From NCBI RefSeq assembly GCF_028858725.1, contig NC_084774.1, positions 8,344,001 through 8,408,000 on the forward strand: a stretch of DNA of 64,000 nucleotides, in the 5' to 3' direction. Shown in pieces: positions 9,969 through 21,900 of the stretch. The notes under the pieces were generated by a model. It was not told where the DNA came from. It saw nothing but the letters and a program-made list of their open reading frames with translations, and made no database searches. Both the position numbers and the translations under genes were made by a program. The DNA is from Colius striatus (lineage: Eukaryota > Chordata > Aves > Coliiformes > Coliidae). Every line of letters begins with the position of its first letter. Positions within the stretch are counted from its first letter, which is position 1.

Positions 9969-12900
9969 GATGAGACGTCGGTGAGCAGTGAGGACTTTGA
10001 TATGAACGACTCCACATGGATCTCAGCTGACCAGCACCTGAACTCCAGCCTGAGCCCCAGCCAGGACGAGAGCATGCGCAGCCCGCAGAACCTGCACGGC
10101 CACGAGGACGGTGAGTCCCGGCGGGCGGGAAGCCTCCGCTGCACCCTGGGTTTGTCACCTATTAAACATTAACCAGTCCCTTCTGATCAGGTGTCCCACC
10201 TGTAGGATGGATTTCCTATCAGCACAGGCTTCAGAGCAGCACTGACTCCCAGTCCCTGCTCAGCCAGGGCCCTCTTCAGCTCAGAGCTGATGGTCTTTAT
10301 GTGAGGACCTGGCTCCCAGCTCTTCCAGAGAGTCATATAATCATAGACCTGTTTTGATTGGAAAAGACCTTTGAGATCATCAAGACCAACCCCTCCCCTC
10401 ACCCTGCCAAGCCCACCACTAACCCATGGCCCTCAGCACCTCAGCTCCGAGGCTTTGCAATAGCTCCAGGGACGGGGACTCGCCTACCTCTCTGGGCACC
10501 CTGGCACAGTGCTGAACAACCCTGTCAGTGAAGGAGATTTTCCCAGTCTGCAATCTCAGCCTCCCCTGGAGCAGCTTGAGGCCATTTCCTCATATCCAAT
10601 CACTTTTTACCTGGGAGAAGAGACTTTGCTCACCTTGCCACAACCTCCTGCCAGGGAGCTGGAGGGAGTGATGAGGTGACTTGGTAAAGTCACCAAATCC
10701 TCTCCTAAGGCATGAGGTTGTAGTTCTCTGGGTGTGCAGAGGCAAACCCCATGAATCTGTACTGTGGGCTGCATGCTGCCCCACTGCAGGAAGGATAGCA
10801 AGGCTTCACAGTGCAGGTCACAGCTTTCCCTGTTTGGAAAGCTGCATCTTAGACGGCATCTTGGATCCCCCAGCAAGAAGTGTGTGATGTGCAGTTCCTG
10901 ACATTGGTGGGAGTGTGGGGTGGACGTGGGTGTCTCCTCACTCTGTCTGGGCAGGAGATTGGAAGGGGCTGAAGGTGTCAGACGTGGGCTGGGTGGGAGG
11001 AAGTGTTTGGTGAAGAGAGGTGGTCTGTTACCTCTGTGAAACGTGCTGGTAAATAAATGGTAGAAGGATGGGTTCAGGTCAGAGTTCATCTCTGTGGTGC
11101 TTGAAGGGTTCAGTGGTTGGACTATTACTGGCTTTTGCTCAAGAGGTTGAATCCCTCATTATCCCCAGTCTGGCTGCTGCTGGGAGAGTGGGGAGTGGAG
11201 GAGCTGAGGGACGACTCGGGCTGGGTCAGTGCTGCTTTAAGAAAGGGGGCTGGAAATCCACCCCAGAGGAATGAAAGGGCTTTTGTGCCGGCAGGTCTCC
11301 CCATGGTGGCTTTTAGCTGCATGTGTGGCCAGTGGCAATGACAGTGGGGACAGCAGAGACACTGCTCTCTTCAGTCCAGCACTGTTGCACTTCAGTTTGT
11401 GTTGCAAATCTGCAGTTTTGAGAAGCTGCTGGTGTTACCTCACCAGGAGCAGCCCCAGTGTCAGGCAGCGTGGTGAGGATGTGAAACCGGTCAGTGGGAT
11501 GGGCAGGGGCACTTGTGCTTGTGCAGGGCCTGGCAGTGGGGCTGTGCCTGTGGCAGCAGGAAGAGTGTTTGGGTGGTAGCACAGCTGCTGACATCAGAGG
11601 CGTTGGGCTGTTCAGGACCAGGCTGCAGCCTCCTCCCTGAGCGCGCTGCCTTGCAGCCCTGCCGCCTCCACAGGCTCTCTGTCCCTCCTCAACGTTACTG
11701 TTTGCCCGTGGGGACGTTTCAGGCTGGTGGCTTATCCTTCACCACTGAATTCCCAGGTCTCATTTGCAATCTGGAGTGACACAGTTTTGATTGCTTTGCT
11801 GAGCACTCTGATTCCACAGGACGGTGATTTAACGAGGGACTCGCGTATTTAGGCAAATCAAGATGTTCTCACTAAAGCTAAATCCCCTCTCTCTGCCCTC
11901 TTAGGAAGTGCTTCCATTTTTTCATGCCCTGTGGTTTTAACTCAGAAGCAGGTGTCCTCTTTGGGGCCCTTCTTTTCTGAGGCTCATTGGTGAGCAATAA
12001 AGCACAACTAGTCCCTTCCTTTCTGTGAGGAAGGTGGGTGTCCCAGGCTGTCCCTGGGGTCAGCAGCAGCCTGAGCCAGGTCGGCTTTAGCAGGTCACTG
12101 CTGGTGGAGTTGAGGAGTAACAGCCAAGCCCTGGGTTAGTAATGAGACCCATCAAGAAGAAGCCAGCGTGGCATTTCCATCAGGCCGTCGTACTTCAGGG
12201 AGCATTTTATGGGACTGAGAAGAGGTTTTGTCCCTGTGGTGAGGGTCTGTGTCCTGGAGCTCTGAAATGCAGGCTAATGCCACTGGAGTGAAAGGTCTCC
12301 TGCCAGTCCCTCTGCCAAACCAACCCTCCTGCCAGGACTGCAGCATTCAGGAGGCTGAGAAGGGAAGGATGATGGAGAGACCCAAGTGACCCAGGAGGGC
12401 AGCAGGCAGCTGGAGGAGAGGAGCACAGAGCAGGGAAGGAGCAGGGAAGGAGCACATTGCAAGAGGAAGGGCAAATCACTGGCATGGGGAAGGGAATGCA
12501 TCGATCAAAGTGTCAAGCACTCTGCAGCTTCCTCTTCTCTCAACCTATGGAACCTCTTTTTTTTGGAAGGAAATGTGTTTGACCAGGTTCCCACTGGCTT
12601 GCTGAGGCTGTGCACATGCAAGGCCTTCCCAAGGAAGTCATCTAAGTGTGAGTAACCAGCCTGCATGAGCTGCCTGGCCCTTGGAGTCCAACTGGCCAAG
12701 GTGCCCTGCACACAGTCCTGGTGCCAGGGCAGCCTGAGGGCTCTGCTCAGAGCTCTCTGTGCTTTTGATCTCCTGCCCTCAGCTGTGCACTGTGCTCTGC
12801 AGAGCCCCAGCCTTTGTCCAGCAGCCGTGGGTGATGCAGGCAGTGCCACAGCGAGCCCTGTGCCCGTCCCACAGCCACGCCAAGCGTCCTGGCACCAGCC

Positions 12901-15900
12901 ACTTCCTGCAGTCAGCAGCCTGTTCAGGACTTGGTACTTTCCTCCCTCTGGAAATCCTTTTGAGCTACTAAATTGCTCCAACCTGCTACTGTGCGATGGG
13001 TGGGATGCTTGGAGTGTGTCTTCCGTGGGAGGCTTCCTAAAGTACAGAGTTTTCCTGGAGTGAGCCCAGAGGAGAGCAGCAGTATCTGACAGGGTTGTTA
13101 AAAAACGTCTTGTTTGGAGGACTGAAGCCCCAGCTCCAGGTCTGTCAGAGGCCTGGGAGGAGCAAGTGCTGTCCTGTGGCATAGGAGCAGAGTGGCGTGA
13201 AATCCAGAGACATGGGAGAGCTGTGAAATCCAGAGACGTGGGAGAGCAGGGAACCCTTGTCCCATGCTGTGATACACAAGTATCTGCTAAATCTTCAGAG
13301 AGCTCAAAGGCAGCTCCTAGGAAAGCCAATACCTGCTTTTGTCTGCCTGCCTGGATCCCTCTGCCCAGTGTAGCCATGGTGCAACCAGCATCAGCCCCTG
13401 GGCCAGCAGGGAAGACAAATTAGACCTTATGACTTCAGTGAGTAAGGGACGGAGAAGGCACCATGGGGAGAGAGCAGGAGCAGAGCTGGGTTCTCCCCGT
13501 GTTGGTGGGCACGGGGTGGGACTCGGGTCGGGCTGCAGAGCTCGGGGCAGCGACGCCGACGTGCGCACGCTCCCTCCTTCCACTTTCCTGTGTTACTCAC
13601 CCTGTGGGCCCCAGCACGGAAAATGTGAAGCTCCCTGCAGCGTCCCCTCCCCGTCGGATGCTGCTGCCGGCATACGTGGCTGCAGGAAGCTGCTGGCCAC
13701 CGAAAGCAGCGTCAGGATCAACGTGAGCCCTTTGCTGCTGGAGCGGAGCCATTGTGCTGCACATCCTGGAGGGACACGGCTGTGGGAGCCAGCAGTTGGA
13801 GCAAGGTGACTGGACTTGCTGTGCCAGCTCGCTGTGCCCTGTGCCTGTTGTAATCCCTGGAGATATCCCCTGCCCTCTCCCAGTTGAGCACAGGTCCCAG
13901 CCCTGGTCCTGTCGTGCCACAGCAGCTTCAGCCGGAGTCTGTCCATCCCCAGAGCCCATCTGCATCCACAGGCCAGTGCAGCATCCCAAACCCTCCCTCC
14001 CGCTTTGGTCTGGTGTGTGAGGCTGAGAGGGGAGCCCAGCACGGGGATGCCATGATGTGCTGGCATGTGCAGTGCCCTTGAAGAGAAAGCAGGAGGCCAG
14101 CCTGAAACTGGGGTGTGTGACACGGCCAAGCGCTTGGACCACTGCAGAAGATGCCTCCGTTTTGCCTGCTGATAGGACACATCTTGCCTTGTCCCTGGCT
14201 GCGCATCCAGCTCCCCAGGAGCAGCCCATGGACAGGGGTTGCTGCTCCTGCCCCATCCTTCTGAAGAGCAGGGAAAGCTCCTGAGTGTAAGATCTTTCCC
14301 TGCACGAGGGGCGTGAGGCTGCTTCACAGCACTATGTTGAGATAGATCCTCTCCCAGCCAAGCTCCCTGCTGAGTCCTCGCTTGACTGACAGCATCCCCC
14401 TACTGAGCCAGTTCTGCCTGGAGCAGCAGCAGCTAATCCAGACCTTGGAGAAAGAACTTTCTTAACCTACTTAACGGTGAAGGCACGTGTTCTTGGGGAC
14501 CATCCCTCGAGGCATCTGGCTGGGAGGGCATCCAGGTGCTGGGGACATCCCTCAGGAGTGCTCCAAGGAGGAACCTCAAGGACGTGCAGGCAGGTGTTAT
14601 GTCAGGATGCTGTCCTGAGACCAAGCAGGGGCTCATTGCTCCTGTGACACCCTGCCCTGGGCCTGGCAGGGACAGCACCAAGCCGTCCCCAGCACAGCAG
14701 CATCTCCTGGCATGGCACACATCCCACAGCTCCGGGTCACACCGCTGGTACTTGCTGTGATGCCCACGATGTGCTGCATGTCACCAGGTCCCCTGAGCCC
14801 CTGAGCTGGCAGAGCGCTTTGTGGGGAGGAGAGCAGCCCTCTTGGCACGTGCAGAGCAGCAGCCCGGCCCGTGCCGGCACAGCCAGCCCCTCTCCTGCCC
14901 ACGGGACCCCACACGCCGGCCTCGTGCCAGGCTCCGTGCCCAGGCCCCGCTCCGCACCTGCAGCGCCCCGGCAGCTGGTACCCGGCTGGGCCACGCAGCC
15001 TCTGTTCCTCCGGCGGCATCGGGTGTCCTGCGCTTCCCTGTGCTGGGGCTTTCCTCATCCGGCCCCGTCCCTGCTCCAGGAGAACATAAACACACCTTTG
15101 CCAGCCCTGGGAGGGCCCAGCAGACACATGGCACCTGGCCATCCCAGGAGCTGATCTGCGAGCGCCGGGCCCCGTGTTTCACCCAGGCTGCAAAATCCTC
15201 GCTCTTCCCAGCGCTTCCTGCACCAGTGTTGGGTTTCACCCTCCCAGGAGCCTAAAACAAGACCAGGACCAGCATCCAGACCTTTCAACAGCTAGGTGTG
15301 ACCTCATCTTACTTTTCTGAGGTGTGTGTTTCCGCTGTCCCCACGCTGTGCTGTCCCCATGGCAGAGGGCAGCAGGCACGTCCCTGCCTCGCCTCAGCGG
15401 TCTGGGCTGGTGGCTCTGCTCCCCGTGACCGTTTCCAGGGGCATTGCTGCTCCTCCCGAGCAAAGGCTGGGGATAAACAACTCTCCTCTCGGTGTCTTTT
15501 GAAGGGCTGTCCTTTGTTGCTGCGAGGGGTGCAGAGCTGGGGGCTGGGGACCGTCCCCCTCTGCCCTGCCCAGAGGATGGGGGTTAGCAGCAGGGTCTCT
15601 GATGGCAGGGCTCCCTGTCAGTCCTGCCCAAAGCCGCCAAACCCGTTTGTTTGCCGTGGGAAGAGGCAGAGCCTGGGCAGTGCCAGGCCACAGCGTGTCT
15701 CCTCCCTGCAGTGGGATCCGGGTGGCATAAGGAGAGGCTTGGACTGTGCCACCTCCTTCCTTGGTGTGGGCAAGTGAGGTGGCTGGAGGAGCAGCTCTGG
15801 GAGGGACTGGGGTCGGGAGGAGAAGGGAGAACCGAGGGCCAGAGTGTGTTTGTGGAGCTGCCAGGCTTTGGTGCGTGGGACAATGTCTGTGGTGGGGCTG

Positions 15901-18900
15901 GAGCCGGGAGGGAGCTGCGGCGTCGGGCCGGGCAGCGGAGCCGGGGGAGACGGCACCGGGGGAGATGGCGCCGGGGGGCACCTTTCATGGGGAGGGGGGA
16001 GCTGTGGCACAGCGCTGCCTTGTGTCCAGCCGGGCCAGATGTCTGACTGCTGGAGTGCTCTGGTCGAGGCAGGGACCCAGGGAGGGAGCGGAGGGTTGGG
16101 CACTTGGTCTGGGAATAACGAGGTTTGCATTAACCGAGGGAGACAGGAAGCCCAGCGCCGCTCCCAGCCACAGGCCTTTCTCCTCTCTCGTGTGTCTTGG
16201 AGGCCGTGAGCCAGACAGGACCTGGGGAGACCGGGACTCGTGCTCTGGCCCAGTGAGCAGCACGGGCCGGGGCCTCTCCTGCTGCTCAGCGCCCGGCCGT
16301 GGGTGCAGGAGCCCCGACGGACACGGCGCCGCCGCCCAGCCCCGGCCCCCCACGGGGCCCCCTTCCCACTCGGGCTCTGTAATTTGTATGAAGTGTCCCT
16401 TCCTCGCAGGGCTCCCTTCCTCCCGTCCTTCCCCCTGCTCCTCTCTTTTGTGAGTGAATAATTTATGGTACTTTTCATCTCGCTGCTGTGTTGCGGGCGG
16501 GCGCTGGGATGCTCCAGCCCTCCCGGCAGCCCCCTCCCGGCAGCCTCAGGTGGGAGCAGCTCCAGGAGGGTCGGTGTGTGGGTGGGTGGCTGCTGGGCCG
16601 TGGCAGTGGCCGCGCTGGCCGTGGGCTGCGGTGGGGCGCGGGCAGGGCCGCGCCGTGCGGGGCTGCTGCGAGGTTTCCGTGGGCCGCTGGCTCTTACATA
16701 AGCTCATTGTTTTGTGAGTCAAAAGAGGTTTTTGTCTCCGCTCTGGAGATGTGACAGGAGGAGGAACAATTTGCCCCATTCATCGTTAGCTGTGCCTTTG
16801 GTGGCCTTCGCCGACAGAGACGTCCAACCCAACCACTTCCCCGCCGTACAACCTCCCGGGGAGCAGGTGTTGGAAATCGCCCCTTCCCCTCCTGATCTCC
16901 GCAAATCCAGGGCCTCAGAAAATCAAGGATAATCCAGCAGCCTCTTCAAAATGAAAACACTGAGCCCTGATTAATTCATTTAATAAGTGACTGATCCCCT
17001 CCTCCCCCGGCACCGCGGCCCAAGGAGCCATTTTGCTTCTCGCTCGGGCGGGCTGGGCGCTGCCGGGGAGATGCCGAGGCCGTGGCAGAGGCACCAGCAG
17101 CTTGCCCACGGCCTCCTCGCCAGCCTGGCCGTGGCCTGGCCTCGTGGAGGGGCCGGGGAGGACGGTGCTGCGAGGTCACGGGGCGGGCAGCGTCTCCACC
17201 AGCATCCCCTGCACGCTGCCGGGCTCTGCACCCCCAGCCCCTGGAGCCGCGTCTCAAGGGCGTTAAACGAGATGTTCCCCTTTTCCAACCCAGAGACCAA
17301 ACCCGATGGGATGGGAGGGAGTGACGTTGTTTTTACAGTTCCATCTGCTTCAATTAGGGCATAGGGGTAGAGCAGGGGGGCTCCCAATTATCCTCATTAG
17401 AGGGGCTCCTCGTGCAGCCGAGCTCCAGCCGCGAGCAGGGGGCTCACCAGGCTCGTGCTGGTTCCATAATGAATATATTCATGGCTGCACAGCCTGGCCT
17501 TGCTCACCTGCTGCTGCCCCAGCCCTGCTGCTCACGGGGCTTTGGGGGGCTGCAGAGGACCCCACCGAGCTCAGGGGCTTGGTGGGTGTTACCACAGTGG
17601 TTCTCTGGGAGTGCCGCCAGCACGGCCCCGCCGCTGCCCGCCGTCCATCCAGGGGGGCTCCTGCTCCTTCTCCCCACGCCCTGCTTCGCTGTGGGTGTCC
17701 CCGCAGGGCAGGACGTGGGCTGGAGATGCCCCAGGGAAGCTGCCTGGCCCTGTGCTGGGTGGCAGAGCCCAGAGCTCCCTCCCCAGCCCCTTGAGCTGAC
17801 TGAGGCCGTTCCCCTTCAGCACCAGGGACCTGGCGATCTGAATTTGTGGCTTTTTCTCTGCTCACAAGGCTGAGATTAATCCACCACTTTATATGCAGAG
17901 CTTCTGGGAGAGCACAACCTGCACAAATGTAGAAATGAGGAAATTATCTGTAGCTAGTGGGTTTACAGACCTTGTTATTTACCTGCCTTGGTTTAAGCAG
18001 AGCTGGCTTAAGTAGGTGCTGGTCCTTGCCTTAGATTCCTGTTTCGTCTCCTGTTCCACCTGGGCAGGTTCTTGGAGGCATCTCCTCTTTGTTTTCAGTG
18101 TGTTTTGGCTGTAGCAAGCCCAAGGTTTGTAAATGCAGTAGAGCTGAGGAGCAAATCTGGTTTGCAGCTGCTGAGTGTGTTTTGTGCAACAGAAAGGAGA
18201 TGTTGAGAAGTTGGGGGGTCCAGAGCTCACCCCCGAGATCCCACCCAGCTGGGATGGGAGCTGCAGGGAGTGGGGATGGTCCCAGAGCCACGGGAAGGCT
18301 GGAGGTGGCTGGGCAAGGGCAGAGCAGGGTGCCCAGGGTGCTGGAGGCAGGATGGGGATGTCAGAGGCACGCAGGGGTGCCCAGGACAGGGCTGTTGGGA
18401 GCAGGTTGGGGATGCTCAGGGCGCTCATACGTGACACTTGTCTTGGTGGTGTTACCTGGTGAGAGTTTGTTGGCATGGAGGGGCCCTGGCGCCATGCTGG
18501 GGGTCCCTGCCCTGTGGCACGGGTGGGTGCTGTGGCACAGCGCTGTTGCCAGGGGGCTGATGGCAGGGCCTGGGTGCAGCTCCTGCCTCTGCAAAGGGGA
18601 GTAATTCTCCTTAATCCTTCCAAGAGGCATCGCTGGGCCAGGCTGGAGCCTCCCTCTGGGAGCCCCGTCTGCCCGGCACAGAGCAGAGCAGGGGGAGGGC
18701 CTGGCCAGGATCCGGGGTGGCCCCGGGGAGCCCAGCGCTCCTGAGCCTGGCAGGGGCTGTGCTGAGCGCCGAGCCCGGCGGCTGGCTGCGAGGGGCTCCC
18801 GGGGCTATGCTGGCTGCTGAGCTGCCCCAGAGCCGCACAGGGCTGAGGGCTCCTGCCTGGAGCAGCCCCGTGCTGGGGAGGGCGATGCCGGAGCACCCGG

Positions 18901-21900
18901 CACACAACCGGCGCCTGGGATTAGGTCGGCTCCGGCCATCGCTCAGACAAATAAGTGGATCAGCGCAAGGGAAAGGAGGGGGAGGGAGCTGCGCTGGGCA
19001 GGGAGCGCCAGCAGGGACCTCTCGTTTTGGGGCTCACGGGCCTGAGGCCGGACAGGGGGCGCCGGCAGCGTGGCGGGGCAGCCGGGGACACGGTGGCAGC
19101 CCCGGCTGGCCCCACGGCCGGCTTGGCCTCCTGAGTGTCCTCAAGTCTGTTTATTTTAAGGGATCCAAAGTCCTGGGCTGCTGCAGGGTCACGGGAGCGC
19201 TCGCCCAGCCTCTCCTCAAAGCTTGCCGTGGGTGCCAGCGGGGGGAGCGGGAGGAGGCTGGGCCGCAGCAGCTGGGCACCTTCCTCCCCTCACGCCTTCG
19301 GGCCCGGCCGTGGTGCACGGGAGCGGCCGGCCCCGGGAGCCATTGTGCCGGGCGGCATGGGCCGTGCGCCGGCCCCGCCATCTGCTCCCCGCTGCCGCTG
19401 CTTCTTTGTTCGGCGCCCGGCGCACGCTGGCGCAGGAAGCGGCTCCCCACGTGCTTCGCCCTTTCCCTCTCGCAGAGGCACCTAATGAAATAAAGGATTT
19501 ACTGCAGCAAGGGGGAGGGAAGGGGAAAGCGGGCTGAGCAGCGTGCAAACGGCGTGCCTGGCCCCGGGAGCACCGGGCACCGGCGGCTCCGGGCTGTGCC
19601 TGGAGCCGGGCACGGGGAGGGTGCCAGGCCCTGGGGGTGGGAACGTAACTGAGCCCCAGCAGCAGCCGGGCTGTGTGCCGGGAGTGTGTGGCACCGCTCT
19701 GGCCGGGCCCTGGGCCGTGGTGCTGGGGAAAGGGGCAGCTGCCATGGGGATGGCTCTGGGGAGTGTGGAAACAGGGAAGCAGGAGCGTCCACGAAGGGTG
19801 TAGGAGGTCACTCGGGCTGTGAGTGGGACAGGAGAGATGGCTGTGCAGCCTGCAGCAGCATGCCCAGCCGGGCAGCGTGCCCACTCAGGGTTTTCCCAGC
19901 CCAGTGAGCCTGCCCTCGTGTGCCATCCCCACACCCCAGCGCTGTGGGGAGCAGCGTGTCCTCGTGTGCCATCCCCACACGCCAGCGCTCCCGGGAGCAG
20001 CGTGTCCCCAGGCCGCTGCAGCTCCTCACCTCCCGCCGCACACAGCCCCGGGCCGTGCTGGGAGGCGAGGGACCCGCTGGGGAGTGGCAGTGCCCCTTTC
20101 TCCTCCCTGCAATGCAAACAGAAACCAAAAAGGACCAAATTCCAAAGTTCTTATTCAAGCCCAGGCGCCGCAGCCCCGGGGACCGTCAGCTGCCAGAGGG
20201 ATGGGTGGCCCTGGCACGGGGCACGGTGGCATCCGGCTGCTCTGAGCGCCAGGGGAGCGCAGCCACGCCACCATGGCCCCGCAGCCACGGCCACCGCAGC
20301 CTGAGCCTCCAGCTGCAGCACCCCGGGGCCTGAAGCACGGCCGTGCCAGCCCAGCTCCCGGCCACAGCCACTCACCCGCCCAGTGAGCCCAGAGCAGCCC
20401 CGGCCGTGCCGCCGGTGCCGCTGCGGGCTGGGGGAGGCCGGCACAGAGGGGCAGAGCAGCGAGCTCGTGTCCTTCCTCGCAGATGACTCCTCGTCAGAGA
20501 GCTGCAGCGGGAACGGCTCCTCCACCCTGAACCCCTCCACGTCCAGCAGCACGCAGGGCGACAGCACCTTCCCCGAGATGAACGGCAATGGCACCGCAGC
20601 GCCCATGGACTTCACCGCCTCTGCCGACGACCAGCCCATCAACCTCTGCGACAAGCTCGCGCCCGCACACGTGCCCCCGGCCTTCCAGCCCGACGGCTGC
20701 AGCGCCGATGGGCTGCGCAGCAGGGTCAAGTACGCGGTGAAGAGCACAGCTGAGGTACGGCACGGGCTGCCCGCCGCTGCTGCCGGGCTGGGGCACGGCT
20801 GGGAGAGGAAGGCATGGGTTGGGAGAGGGAGGGATGGTTTGGGAGAGCCAGACGTGCCTTGGGAGAACCAGAGGTGCTTTGGAAGAGCCAGACATGGTTT
20901 GGGAAAGGGAAGGATGGTTTGAGAGAGACAGAGATGGTTTGGGAGAGCCAGGGGTGGCTTGGAAGAGGGAAGAATGGTTGGGAGAGGGAGGGATGGGTTG
21001 GGAGAAGGAGGGATGGTTGGGAGGAGGGATGGGTTGGGAGAAGGAGGGATGGTTGGGAGGAGGGATGAGTTGGGAGAGGGAGGGATGGTTGGGAGAGCCA
21101 GACATGGCTTGGGAGAACCAGAGGTGGTTTGGGAGAGCCAGGGATGGTTTGGGAGAGGGAAGAATGGTTGGGATAGGGAGGGATGGTTTGGGAGAGCCAG
21201 GAGTGGTTTGGGAGAGTCAGGGATGGTTTAGGAGAGCCAGGGGCATCCCCCACACCCTGCCTGCCCCAGAGCCGGGGCACTGCAGGGGGCTCAGCTCAGC
21301 CTGGCCAGCTGTGCCGCTGCTGCCGTGCCGGGAGCCCGTTCCCGGTCAGGCAGAGCCACGGTCCCCACACCTCAGGCCTCCCGAGCCCTGAGTGGGCAGG
21401 AGCTGACACCCTGAGTCCAGCCACAGGTTCATCTTCCCAGGGGGACGTGAGGAAAGGGGCCAGAAGCAGTGAGCGAGGCAGAAAGGGCTTTCTCCCGGCG
21501 AGGCTGGGCTGGGGCAGGCCAGGGCTGCTCACGGTAACCCCCGTCTCCTCTCAGTCCCCTCCATACAGCTCCGGCAGCTACGACTCCATCAAGACGGAGG
21601 CCAGCGGCTGCCCCGAGGACCTGACGGTGGGCAGGGCCCCCACGGCCGACGAGGACGACGATGACCACGACGACCACGAAGACAACGACAAGATCAACGA
21701 CTCGGAGGGGATGGACCCAGAGAGACTAAAGGCCTTCAACGTGAGGAGGGCGCCGCGGCGGGGGCGAGCCCGAGCCCGCCGGCCTCCCGCCCCCGTGGCC
21801 ACACCGTCTGTCTCCTCCCTTGCAGATGTTCGTGCGCCTGTTCGTGGACGAGAACCTGGACAGGATGGTTCCCATCTCCAAGCAGCCCAAGGAGAAGATC

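Larger units (their letters stand above)
10111..20482 (+). other. NOL4L: Large NOL4L intron (10.4 kb)
   Basis: The intron joins the donor after 10110 (GACG|GTGAGT) to the acceptor before 20483 (CTCGCAG|AT). I found no further coding exon. It contains an antisense CR1 fragment at the left, small tandem duplications near 13.2 and 19.9 kb, and an AT-rich block near 17.3-17.5 kb that stands out against GC-rich surroundings. The open frames here show no splice sites in the right phase and no recognisable protein. Confidence 0.75.

Noticed and set aside
20814-21391. Repetitive open frames over the NOL4L intron minisatellite
   Set aside because: They only reflect the 20-nt unit read in several frames; no splice context or start logic, and both strands show them.
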